Of a stretch of DNA of 35,450 bases, positions 26,801 to 32,161 are shown piece after piece. This DNA comes from JANPPS01 sp043758105. Lineage in GTDB: Bacteria; Pseudomonadota; Alphaproteobacteria; Acetobacterales; Acetobacteraceae. The stretch is taken from positions 1 to 35,450 of the forward strand of contig JAYVOF010000076.1 of the NCBI GenBank assembly GCA_043758105.1. Reading direction: 5' to 3'. Position numbers and translations under genes: made by a program. The notes under the pieces are model-generated. The model worked only from the letters and a program-made list of their open reading frames with translations, was not told where the DNA came from and ran no database searches. Numbering within the stretch: position 1 is the stretch's first letter; every line of letters begins with the position of its first letter.

Positions 26801-28975
26801 GCCGGCGATGGTGAGGTTGCCCTTTAGCGGCGTGTCCGTCAGGCTGAACGCGCCGGTGGCGCTGAACGGGCCGAGGGTCGCGATGTCGTTGGCCGTCTGG
26901 GTCAGCGTGACAGTGCCCGTGGTGACGCCGGTTAGTAGATCCGCCCGCACGGTGCCGTTCGACTCGGAGATGGGACCGGACGTATTCAGGGTGACCGCGC
27001 TGCCGCTCAGCATGCCGAAACTTTCGCCGGCGCCGATCGTCAGGCTGCCGTTCGGACCCAGCACATTCAGCGTGATGGGTTGTGGGGCGTTGGTCTGATA
27101 CATCGAGACCTGGGGACCCACGGTGCCCACGATGGTAAGCCCGCCCACACCCGGCGTATCGGTGAAGGTGAAAGCGCCCGCTGACGCGAACGGGCCCAAA
27201 AATGTCACGGCATTGCCCGACTGACCCAGCGTCACGGCGCCGGTCGCAAACCCGGTCAGGGCCGGGGCGGTCAGCAGGCCCGCCGCACCCTGGGTGATGC
27301 TGCCACCGATCAAGGTAAGCGTGCTGGTCGTGGTCACCGGTGCCTGTATGTTCAGGATGGTGCCGGCCGACAGGCTGAGCGGGCCGGGCTGCACCAGGCC
27401 GAGCCCGGTGACCAGCAGCGTGCCGGTCGCGTTCAACGAGACGGAGCCGGCCTGGGTGCCCAAAACCCTTACGTTATCACCGATGGTGATGTCGCCGGCC
27501 GTCAGACGCACGACAGCGCCGAACGCGTTGAAGGTGGCGGCGGTGATGTTCTGCTGCAGCGCCGGGGCGCCGGTGCCATCGGCGGCGGGATTGGGCGGGC
27601 TGTCCCGCCCGACATTGCCGATGATGAGGATCGTGGGATCGATCGTAAGCGTGCCGGTCTGCCCGTTCGGCGCGCGGGCGTCGATTTGTCCGGAGATGTT
27701 GAATCCCGTCCGTCCGCTGACCTCGATCTGGCCGCCATCTCCGCCCTGTGCGCCGCCGCGGGCCGTGATCGTGCCGGCCATGTCGGTGCGGTCGGTCGAT
27801 AGCAGTGACACCGTGCCGCCACTGCCGGTGCCGCGCCCGTCGGCGCTGATGCGGGCGCCGGCCGCCACGGTCACTGCGCGTGCGCTGCCGGACGGGATGC
27901 CGCCCCCTTGCGCCAGCGCACGCGCCGTGGTGGTGCCGAGGGCGATGACGCCGCCCCCGGCCCGTCCATTGGCGGAAATACGGGCGGCCGGCGCGATCGC
28001 CACCGTGTCGGTCGCCTGGACCGTCACGGTCCCACCCGTCTCGCCACCCCTATGCCCGTCTGCGCGGACCGATCCCGCGATGCTGAGGGAGCCGCCGATC
28101 GCCGACACGGTGATGCTGCCGGGCGTGTCCCCGACGCTATGCGCCTGCAGCCGGCCAGTCGTGCTGACCAGATTGGTGATGATCCCGTCCGCCGCCTTTG
28201 CCGTCAGCACGATCGTGCCGCCATCCGCCTGGATAGTGCCGGAGTTGGTGACCAGCGCCACCGCGCCGCCGGGGGCATGCCGCACCTGCTGCGTCACGTC
28301 CACGCTCATCAGGCCGTCGCCGTATAGATCGACGGTATGCGCCTCGCCGCCGGCCAGCACGACGTGGCCCATCCGCGCGGTGATGGTGCCGGAGTTCGCC
28401 ACTTGCGGCGCGACCAGGGCGGCGAGCCCGGCGGCCTTGACGCTGATGGTGCCGGCGTTGCTGATCTTGGCGTCCGGACGGCCCGGCTGGTCGAACGCCA
28501 GGCGGCCGGCCATGAAATTTGACGTGCTGACGTTGGCGGTCGAGACCACGAGGCTTTGGACGTCCACCTGGCTTCCGGCGGAGAAGACTACGCCGCTGCG
28601 GTTGACGATCACGATCTGGCCGTTGGCCTGGATCCGCCCGGCGATCTGCGACGGATCGGGGCCGGTGACGCGGTTTAGCGTGATGCTGCTGGTGTTGGGC
28701 TGGCGATACACCACGGCATGGCCGGCGCCGATGTCGAAGCTGTTCCAATCGATCGCGGCGCGCTGGCTGGATTGCGCGACGGTGGTTTGCGCCGTGGTTT
28801 GGCTAATCCCCGCCTGCCCGGCCACCACGCTGCCGCCCTGGGGCCGGGCGGTGGGGGCCGGTTGCGCTGCGACGGGTGCGGCCAGCAGCATGGCGGCGCC
28901 CGCGGCCTGGAGCGCCGTGGTGGCCAGCAATCCGATCCTGCGCCCTGCGATGACGTGCCGTGTCGATCCGCCCAT
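20870..28975 (-). CDS. Giant two-partner-secretion exoprotein (TpsA, filamentous haemagglutinin-like)
   Basis: A 2701-residue predicted surface or secreted beta-helix protein. The signal peptide is long (about 1-38, ending VAAQPAP). The TPS/haemagglutination-activity domain (about 40-290) includes IDWNSFDIGAGHAVVYRQP, ITLNRVTG and IVNRSGVVF. The rest is Gly/Ala/Thr/Val-rich repeats, including modules with I[ST]EPxGxVVAAxLTG followed by LGPFxxxGxxxxTDTP. Near the end a Cys pair (Cys2629 and Cys2636, C-x6-C) is followed by three 12-residue repeats and the tail DDDPDLLVPNITEQGL. I recall a similar Cys pair plus DLLLPN-type tail in related exoproteins (unverified). GGGAGG precedes the ATG at 28975. 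It is exported by the TpsB encoded 28 bases upstream; adhesin or matrix roles are family-typical, but no toxin domain is visible. Confidence 0.93.
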   Translation of the reverse strand: MGGSTRHVIAGRRIGLLATTALQAAGAAMLLAAPVAAQPAPTARPQGGSVVAGQAGISQTTAQTTVAQSSQRAAIDWNSFDIGAGHAVVYRQPNTSSITLNRVTGPDPSQIAGRIQANGQIVIVNRSGVVFSAGSQVDVQSLVVSTANVSTSNFMAGRLAFDQPGRPDAKISNAGTISVKAAGLAALVAPQVANSGTITARMGHVVLAGGEAHTVDLYGDGLMSVDVTQQVRHAPGGAVALVTNSGTIQADGGTIVLTAKAADGIITNLVSTTGRLQAHSVGDTPGSITVSAIGGSLSIAGSVRADGHRGGETGGTVTVQATDTVAIAPAARISANGRAGGGVIALGTTTARALAQGGGIPSGSARAVTVAAGARISADGRGTGSGGTVSLLSTDRTDMAGTITARGGAQGGDGGQIEVSGRTGFNISGQIDARAPNGQTGTLTIDPTILIIGNVGRDSPPNPAADGTGAPALQQNITAATFNAFGAVVRLTAGDITIGDNVRVLGTQAGSVSLNATGTLLVTGLGLVQPGPLSLSAGTILNIQAPVTTTSTLTLIGGSITQGAAGLLTAPALTGFATGAVTLGQSGNAVTFLGPFASAGAFTFTDTPGVGGLTIVGTVGPQVSMYQTNAPQPITLNVLGPNGSLTIGAGESFGMLSGSAVTLNTSGPISESNGTVRADLLTGVTTGTVTLTQTANDIATLGPFSATGAFSLTDTPLKGNLTIAGTVRAGLGSDPLTAAAPNAQPLALRILNASGSPTTGSVGALAVSGSLTIGTATTAGVLAGSVVTLNTDAGITEPNGSVVAAQLTGTAGGAVTLTQSSNNFLVLGPFASPGPLSFTDTPDAGGLMIAGLVRAGLASDPLSASAANAQSLTLTVLGGNGSLAIGTTTSPGISAGGIATSPGLLASGTTTISGILAGGAVSLSASGAISEPAGAVVAATLSGSAASLSLPAATDGIQGGQGNQIATLAAFSTTAGDLTLRDSRSLSVTGPVSAAGNVTLTAQSGAGTPSAPDGQAAGTLTLAGPVTAAGQATLTAFGNLTGASVSAPGQVTLVAGGDVQVTGISTATLTGTAGGAFTATGRFNAAASTVATGGALSLTDTAPLALTGTSSAGAAATIVAPTVVSTGSLTAAGPIDLQVAGDMSQSAGTIATQGQLTIEAASIHQTGGVLAGQGGAVLHAAGDVLQTGGGLAGSPLQIISDTGTSSFGATRTATVNFVPGTTNLAFKVLPVFTAPVTSVAFGAPPATVRIDASTITIPNPISAGVVELHSLFDTTQTSAGIITTRRLTGTAGYARGEGLTYDTPTQTGSAVLTAQNAITTLGAYYAGGDVRVGSAVPLTVTGQVVAGGARTIALASPALVVSAIGSLQFGALQHGVFGGTTPSPVLIPGGPATATSYPTVDLQTDSLRLLAPVTAPGGVVAISPLTPGLALSLDATQADVPGQIMSLTQATLSQISLLGDAGGPRRLQLGQSAAATGPSAGRITITAPLTLTNQAATLGLYAQGTVTESGAGGISIGRAATDAAAVVGTITGASGGATTLGALTDTVPANHFDVLGPFTAGSGLTISDTPDANAGRTGLLLSGTISSGTGDLGVLSVGQLGRGGTIAIGSAITPATLNAIDGNGAGHIVTLLAQNGAATGPAITEAPGSIINAGTLTGRASTTDLSAVGYDVLLENGTNHVAQLSDFIVGTGSASTGTAVVQAQGALRLVNADALQVTGQVTAKSVKITAASMTVSGKIGACAIGPNTGDVTLTALGGVLVQGAVGGQTSVTLVADTTVTGSVNAPAIGVSGTLFVNSGHVIGTTVTVAGGVTVSGELRAARLAAPSILFNGGMLSSDGSLAVTAGPAISGTVTSGGSLSVQSGGSITSSADLFANGGLTVQAAQNFVQTGGTIGSAQGVGINAGGLITQNLGAAILAGGTLRLTAGGGGSTLAGTLSGEPVQVIAPGTTLSLTPGGLMGRAAVSVGASTLTFGCPGCDTGTPGATVLVTDAPGARRPAGLRADAGDLTLGTIAADVIELHATGSITQRPGATLTAATLNASAGYGASGTDPAGLPAYAMNTTGTGSLILGTPGNNVLTLGSIQARSGFTLADTPGAQTDSTGATLTATGLSIGQTVRAGLPTDVFTGAPSDPPGAPLAITVAGSQGNLTLGAGAVLAGGNVTLTLPGALNETAGATLVARSLSGASASATLTSANQIARLGPFTTTGNTTLTDAANLQITGNVQAKTLTLKTGGTLDLNGGNLVAGTVALTAGGAVTESAGGIVADTLSVTASLLSAPSSQNAIATLSSVTAPGGVTVVNGRSLVTGPVTASAGVVSLQIAGDLAVSGPVSAGGAVGLSATGGLTVAAAAPITGASFTSQSGGATSLAGTIATTGGQVIAGNGLTLGGSLVSQGGGVTLDAGARSLALNGAVTSSGALSGRAGGAVSLTGQISAAAIGLNAGTGLTLGAGSVTAAGTTMQLNAGTAATLAGQATAPRLVVTAPVIMLQGGQLLVGGVTQAARSVVGLPVVGDGTGGVFFEVGSSLLQTGTTQIRASAAQATVRIDLTSQAGSVGFSSLDAPSSNLILNLGSGTASGAVRLNNLSVLYSIAQLGSAALTGTVAGQTGVAAAGVSSIGPRPDKHFQINNCDISSVNCILPQPQAVPVTNPLKELRLSFLSNPLKELSLSFLSNPQKELSLSFFREQDDDPDLLVPNITEQGL
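20931..21038. repeat. Three 36-bp tandem repeats at the 3' end of the exoprotein gene
   Basis: Units at 20931-20966, 20967-21002 and 21003-21038. Read on the minus strand they encode NP[L/Q]KEL[R/S]LSF(L/F)S three times, just before the acidic C-terminal tail. The two units nearest the stop codon are nearly identical; the unit nearest the Cys pair has diverged. Confidence 0.95.
26170..27300. repeat. Four degenerate repeat modules of about 350-400 bp in the exoprotein gene
   Basis: Consecutive modules share the protein pattern I[TS]xxxGxxxAxxLTG, a TLxQSxN strand, LGPFxxxGxxxFTDTPxxxxLxIxGxVRAGL and a closing GxxGSLxIG. They start near 27290, 26965, 26595 and 26195 (minus-strand order). More diverged copies occur near 24300 and 22350-22470. 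The modules are likely coils of the beta-helix. Confidence 0.8.
26227..26325. repeat. Three 33-bp tandem repeats inside the exoprotein gene
   Basis: Units at 26227-26259, 26260-26292 and 26293-26325, of the form CC[AG]AGATGCCGG... . They keep the reading frame and encode a repeated SPG[I/L]xAxGxxT stretch, so gain or loss of units would change length only. Confidence 0.9.
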
Positions 28976-29003
28976 GCTGCCACCCTCCCTTTACGATACC
29001 GGA

Positions 29004-30758
29004 TTAAAACCGGGTGATCACGCGCCAATACACGGCGTCGGCGTGCAACGCTGCGACGCCCGGGCCTTGCGGTTGCCGGGTCATGCGGCTCACGCCTTCC
29101 ACTTCCAGCCCCAGATTGGGGGTGATCTGGGTGCGAAGCCCGACGCCGGAGGAGCTCAGGCGGCGGTTCGGGTCTCGCTGGTTCTCCCAGGTCTCGCCCC
29201 AATCGTGGAAGGCATAGAATTGCGCGTTGATCGGGAGCGGATAGCCGAAGGCATCGATCGACAGCGCGGTATTCAACTGCAGCTCGAGCGTCGCCGTCAG
29301 CGCGTTATCGCCCGTCACCTCGCCGGCGAAGAACCCGCGGTTATAGCGGATGCCGCCCAGGAAGAACTTTTCCGCCGGCGGCAGTACGCTATTGCTGATC
29401 TGGCCGGCGAGCAGCCCATAGAGGACCACGCTGGCGTCGGACCAGGGCTGGAACAGCGTCTGGCTGCGGCTGAGCTCAGCATTGAACTTGAAGAAATCCA
29501 CCCGGCTGCCGGGGCGCCCGGCCTGTGGATCGCCATTACTGGTGGCACCGAGCCCATCGAGGCCGCGGGACAGCCGGACGCTTAGGGTATTCACGCCCGT
29601 GCGGTCGCCGCCCAGCACCAGATCCTGCAGGACATAGTCGGCGCCGCCGCGGAGGATGCGCAAACTGTCGAAACTGGACCGGACCGGCGTCGCGTTCGGG
29701 CCGGTATCGGTGCTGATGTCGCTTTCGATCGCATCGAGTGTGGCGTTCAGGGACAGCGTTTGCTGCCGGCTGCGGATCAGCGGATAGCTCGCCTGGATGC
29801 CGAATACCCGGGTCTGGCCGTCATAGCCGAGGGCGCGCAGGAAGCCGGACGGGTTGGTGGCGCCGGCACCCGCATACAGCCGCACCTTCGTGCCCGTGCT
29901 GCCGACGAAGAACTCCGTCGCGGCCTGGCCGAAGGTTTGAGTGTTGTTGAAGCTGTGCAGGATGCTGAACTCGGTCCGCTCGCCGAACTGGGTGAAGCTG
30001 TTGAATGACCCGACGGCCAGGAGCTGCTCGGGCCCGGTGAGCCGGAACGCGCGGTTATCGGCGGTGAGCAGGCCGTCGAACACACGGCGGCTGACCCGGG
30101 CGACGAGGGTGACGGCGGCCGCATCGGTGGCGGAGCGCTGCAACACGGACTTCACCGTAACGCCGGGCACGTCGTTGGCCAGCAGGAGGTAGCGCTCGAG
30201 GGTCGAGATCCGAACCGGGCGTTCCTCGGTGATACGGTTCAAGAAGCGCAGCACCTGGGTGCCGGCCGGGCCGATGTCGCCGTCGAGCTTGACCTCCGCA
30301 ATATACCCTTCGGTGACGCTGATCCGCAGCGCGCCGCCCGCGTCCACCGTGGCCGAGACGCTGGTAAGCATATAGCCGGCATTGCGGTAGCGGGAGAGCA
30401 AACCGAGACGCGCCTGCTCGATCGCGTCCAGCTTGACCGCGGGCCCGGTGAGGCCGGCGGTGACGGTTGCGATCTCGGCGGGCGGGAACACGGTGGCCCC
30501 CAGGACCGCCGCGCTGACGACCGGCACGGTTTGACCCGGCGCGAACTCCGCGGCCGGGGGCGTGAGGCCGAGGGGGAGGCCGGGGGCGGTCTGCGGTAGG
30601 GGCGACGGGCGGTCCCGGGCGAACGGGGACCCTTGCGGCACGCGTTCCGCCGGCAACGGCACGGGCACCGCAGCCGGCGGCGCCGGATTGGCTTGCGACC
30701 ACGCCGCTTCAGGCAGCAGGCTCGCCAGGCCTACGTAGAGCAACAGTGTAGACCGCAT
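29004..30758 (-). CDS. TpsB/FhaC-ShlB family outer-membrane transporter
   Basis: A 584-residue Omp85-superfamily pore that exports the exoprotein encoded downstream. It has a signal peptide (about 1-22, MRSTLLLYVGLASLL...AWSQA), a Pro-rich linker, a POTRA region (about 80-160, with FPPAEI and VTEGYIAEVKLDG) and a C-terminal 16-strand barrel (about 200-584). The barrel carries the loop-6 motif as IRYNRGFFAGE and ends in a terminal Phe (VITRF). An in-frame ATG at 30779 would add seven residues; 30758 is preferred because an AAGAG site precedes it and the predicted transcription start falls near 30781. The gap of 28 bases to the exoprotein gene makes a classic tpsB-tpsA operon. Confidence 0.93.
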   Translation of the reverse strand: MRSTLLLYVGLASLLPEAAWSQANPAPPAAVPVPLPAERVPQGSPFARDRPSPLPQTAPGLPLGLTPPAAEFAPGQTVPVVSAAVLGATVFPPAEIATVTAGLTGPAVKLDAIEQARLGLLSRYRNAGYMLTSVSATVDAGGALRISVTEGYIAEVKLDGDIGPAGTQVLRFLNRITEERPVRISTLERYLLLANDVPGVTVKSVLQRSATDAAAVTLVARVSRRVFDGLLTADNRAFRLTGPEQLLAVGSFNSFTQFGERTEFSILHSFNNTQTFGQAATEFFVGSTGTKVRLYAGAGATNPSGFLRALGYDGQTRVFGIQASYPLIRSRQQTLSLNATLDAIESDISTDTGPNATPVRSSFDSLRILRGGADYVLQDLVLGGDRTGVNTLSVRLSRGLDGLGATSNGDPQAGRPGSRVDFFKFNAELSRSQTLFQPWSDASVVLYGLLAGQISNSVLPPAEKFFLGGIRYNRGFFAGEVTGDNALTATLELQLNTALSIDAFGYPLPINAQFYAFHDWGETWENQRDPNRRLSSSGVGLRTQITPNLGLEVEGVSRMTRQPQGPGVAALHADAVYWRVITRF

Positions 30759-30787
30759 CCGGAGCTCTTTTCTGCTCATTGGCCCAA

Positions 30788-30817
30788 ATAGTGCAACGAA
30801 AGCGCGGGAGCTGTCAA
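30788..30817 (-). promoter_or_regulatory. Candidate promoter of the TPS-CHAT operon
   Basis: On the minus strand a perfect TTGACA (30817-30812) is followed after 18 bases by CACTAT (30793-30788), a weak -10. Transcription would begin near 30781, giving about 22 bases of leader to the ATG at 30758. It sits in the 63-84 base gap after nrsF. Confidence 0.45.
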
Positions 30818-30842
30818 CGTATCACGACCAAAACGATCGCGT

Positions 30843-31481
30843 TTACAGCACCCGGCCGCCCCATAGGCGGACCATTGCGAGCACGGCCGCGATCGCCACC
30901 ACGTGCATCAGCATGTCGATGGCGGACGCGTCATGCGGGTGCAAGAACGTAAGGGCCGCCGCCGCCGCCGCCGCCGCCGCCAACCCGCCGGTGAGCGCCA
31001 CAAGCCCCGGGCGGAACGGACGGGCGCGCCGGAGCAACACCAGCAACAGCCCCGATAGCGGCAGCGAAATACCCAGGATGATGCCCATGCAGCCGACGCC
31101 ATCCATCGCGGTCGCCGGTGCCAAGCCCGGCAGGCCATAGGTCCGCAGGCACCCCCAGCCGGATGCGGCCAGCCATAGCGCCGCCGCCGGCCACGGTAGC
31201 AACGCCCAACTGCCGCGCCGGTCCGGCAGGCTCAGCTCGAACGCGGCAATGGCGGCCAGGATCGCGGTCAGCAGCGCACCCGCCAGCGTCCAGCCCAAAT
31301 CCGGCAGCATCGTAAACCGCACCCACGCCGCGCCCATGTCCACGCGGCTGGTCACCAGCCCGCTGAACAATAGGGCCGACAGCAGCCATCCGGCGGCCCG
31401 CCACACCGGCGGGCGCAGCCGCTGCACCGGGCGCAGCTGGGCCGATAGGGTGCCGATCAGATCCTGGACCTGATCAGTCAT
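30843..31481 (-). CDS. nrsF: NrsF/DUF1109-family membrane anti-sigma factor
   Basis: A 212-residue protein with about six transmembrane helices, matching DUF1109 (NrsF/OsrA). Such proteins hold a SigF-type ECF sigma factor at the membrane and release it under metal or oxidative stress. Two cysteines are visible, Cys111 (GWGCLRTYG) and Cys131 (GVGCMGIILG). The second conserved cysteine I recall, in an LHC context near residue 181, appears replaced: the sequence there is FLHPHDAS. A run of nine or ten alanines is encoded by a GCC tract near 30954-30981. The ATG overlaps the sigma-factor stop by four bases. Confidence 0.85.
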   Translation of the reverse strand: MTDQVQDLIGTLSAQLRPVQRLRPPVWRAAGWLLSALLFSGLVTSRVDMGAAWVRFTMLPDLGWTLAGALLTAILAAIAAFELSLPDRRGSWALLPWPAAALWLAASGWGCLRTYGLPGLAPATAMDGVGCMGIILGISLPLSGLLLVLLRRARPFRPGLVALTGGLAAAAAAAAALTFLHPHDASAIDMLMHVVAIAAVLAMVRLWGGRVL

Positions 31482-32056
31482 GCTCCGGGCCCCATCAGCG
31501 CCCGTAGGCTTTTGAGCGCGCGATGCAAATTGACCTTGAGCGCCCCCGTGCTGCGGCCCGTGAGCGCCGATGCCTCCGCCAGGCTCCGCTCCGCCAGGCC
31601 CATATGCTCCACCGCCTCCCGCTGGCCCGGCGGCAATTGTGCCACCGCCTCACGCAGCGACGTCGCCCGGGCCGCGTCCACCAGCCGGTCATCCGCCGGG
31701 GCACCCGCATCGGCATGCGCCTCGAATGCCAGCGGGGCATGAACCTCCCGGGCACCGTGCCGCCCGGTCCGGCGCAGCGCATCGATCGCCCGGCGTTGCG
31801 TGATGGCGCGGATCCAGGCGTTGAACGAGCGCGCCGGGTCATAGGTGTGGCGGACCCGGTGCAGCGTGATCAGCACGTCCTGCACCACATCATCGACCCG
31901 GTCCTGTGCCACGCCCTGCCGCCGTGCGACCAGCGCCAATAGCGGCAGGCAGTCCCGCAATAGGGCCGCATAGGCCGCGCCGTCCCCGTCCTGGGCCGCG
32001 CGCATCCATGCCATCCGCCTTGTATCGGCGGGGTCCAAGCCTGGGTTCTGGGTCAT
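31478..32056 (-). CDS. sigF: ECF sigma factor, SigF-like (ECF16-type)
   Basis: A 192-residue ECF sigma factor. Region 2 has RVDDVVQDVLITLHRVRHTY followed by SFNAWIRAITQRRAIDALRR. Region 4 has AVAQLPPGQREAVEHMGLAER and a helix-turn-helix ALTGRSTGALKVNLHRALKSL. Pairing with a DUF1109 anti-sigma factor in an ATGA overlap is typical of the SigF group known from Caulobacter. The frame is open to 32116, but that ATG would lie at the predicted transcription start; MTQNPGLDPADTRRM from 32056, with GCGAG before it, is the likely N-terminus. Its targets cannot be read from the window beyond its own promoter. Confidence 0.88.
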   Translation of the reverse strand: MTQNPGLDPADTRRMAWMRAAQDGDGAAYAALLRDCLPLLALVARRQGVAQDRVDDVVQDVLITLHRVRHTYDPARSFNAWIRAITQRRAIDALRRTGRHGAREVHAPLAFEAHADAGAPADDRLVDAARATSLREAVAQLPPGQREAVEHMGLAERSLAEASALTGRSTGALKVNLHRALKSLRALMGPGA

Positions 32057-32124
32057 CGCTCGCCGCGGTTCGTGCCGCAGCATTGCATAATGCTGAGTGG
32101 TGTGGGAACCCGCCATCCTCCTGG

Positions 32125-32150
32125 TTCGCGCCCGGGTCCTAAGTGGTTAC
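32125..32150 (-). promoter_or_regulatory. SigF-type (ECF16) autoregulatory promoter
   Basis: On the minus strand GTAACC (32150-32145), 16 bases, then CGAA (32128-32125). As I recall it, this is exactly the Caulobacter SigF motif GTAACC-N16-CGAA. It lies upstream of the sigF-nrsF pair, giving about 60 bases of leader to the ATG at 32056. Confidence 0.65.
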
Positions 32151-32161
32151 GCCGGATAGGA

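Noticed and set aside
27294..29585. Long plus-strand open frame (763 codons) opposite the exoprotein gene
   Set aside because: It is a shadow of the repetitive exoprotein and TpsB genes with no recognisable domain; the minus-strand reading has signal peptide, TPS domain and barrel features.
30954..30981. GCC trinucleotide tract in nrsF as a phase-variable switch
   Set aside because: Slippage by whole codons would only change alanine number in a membrane helix and would not shift the frame.
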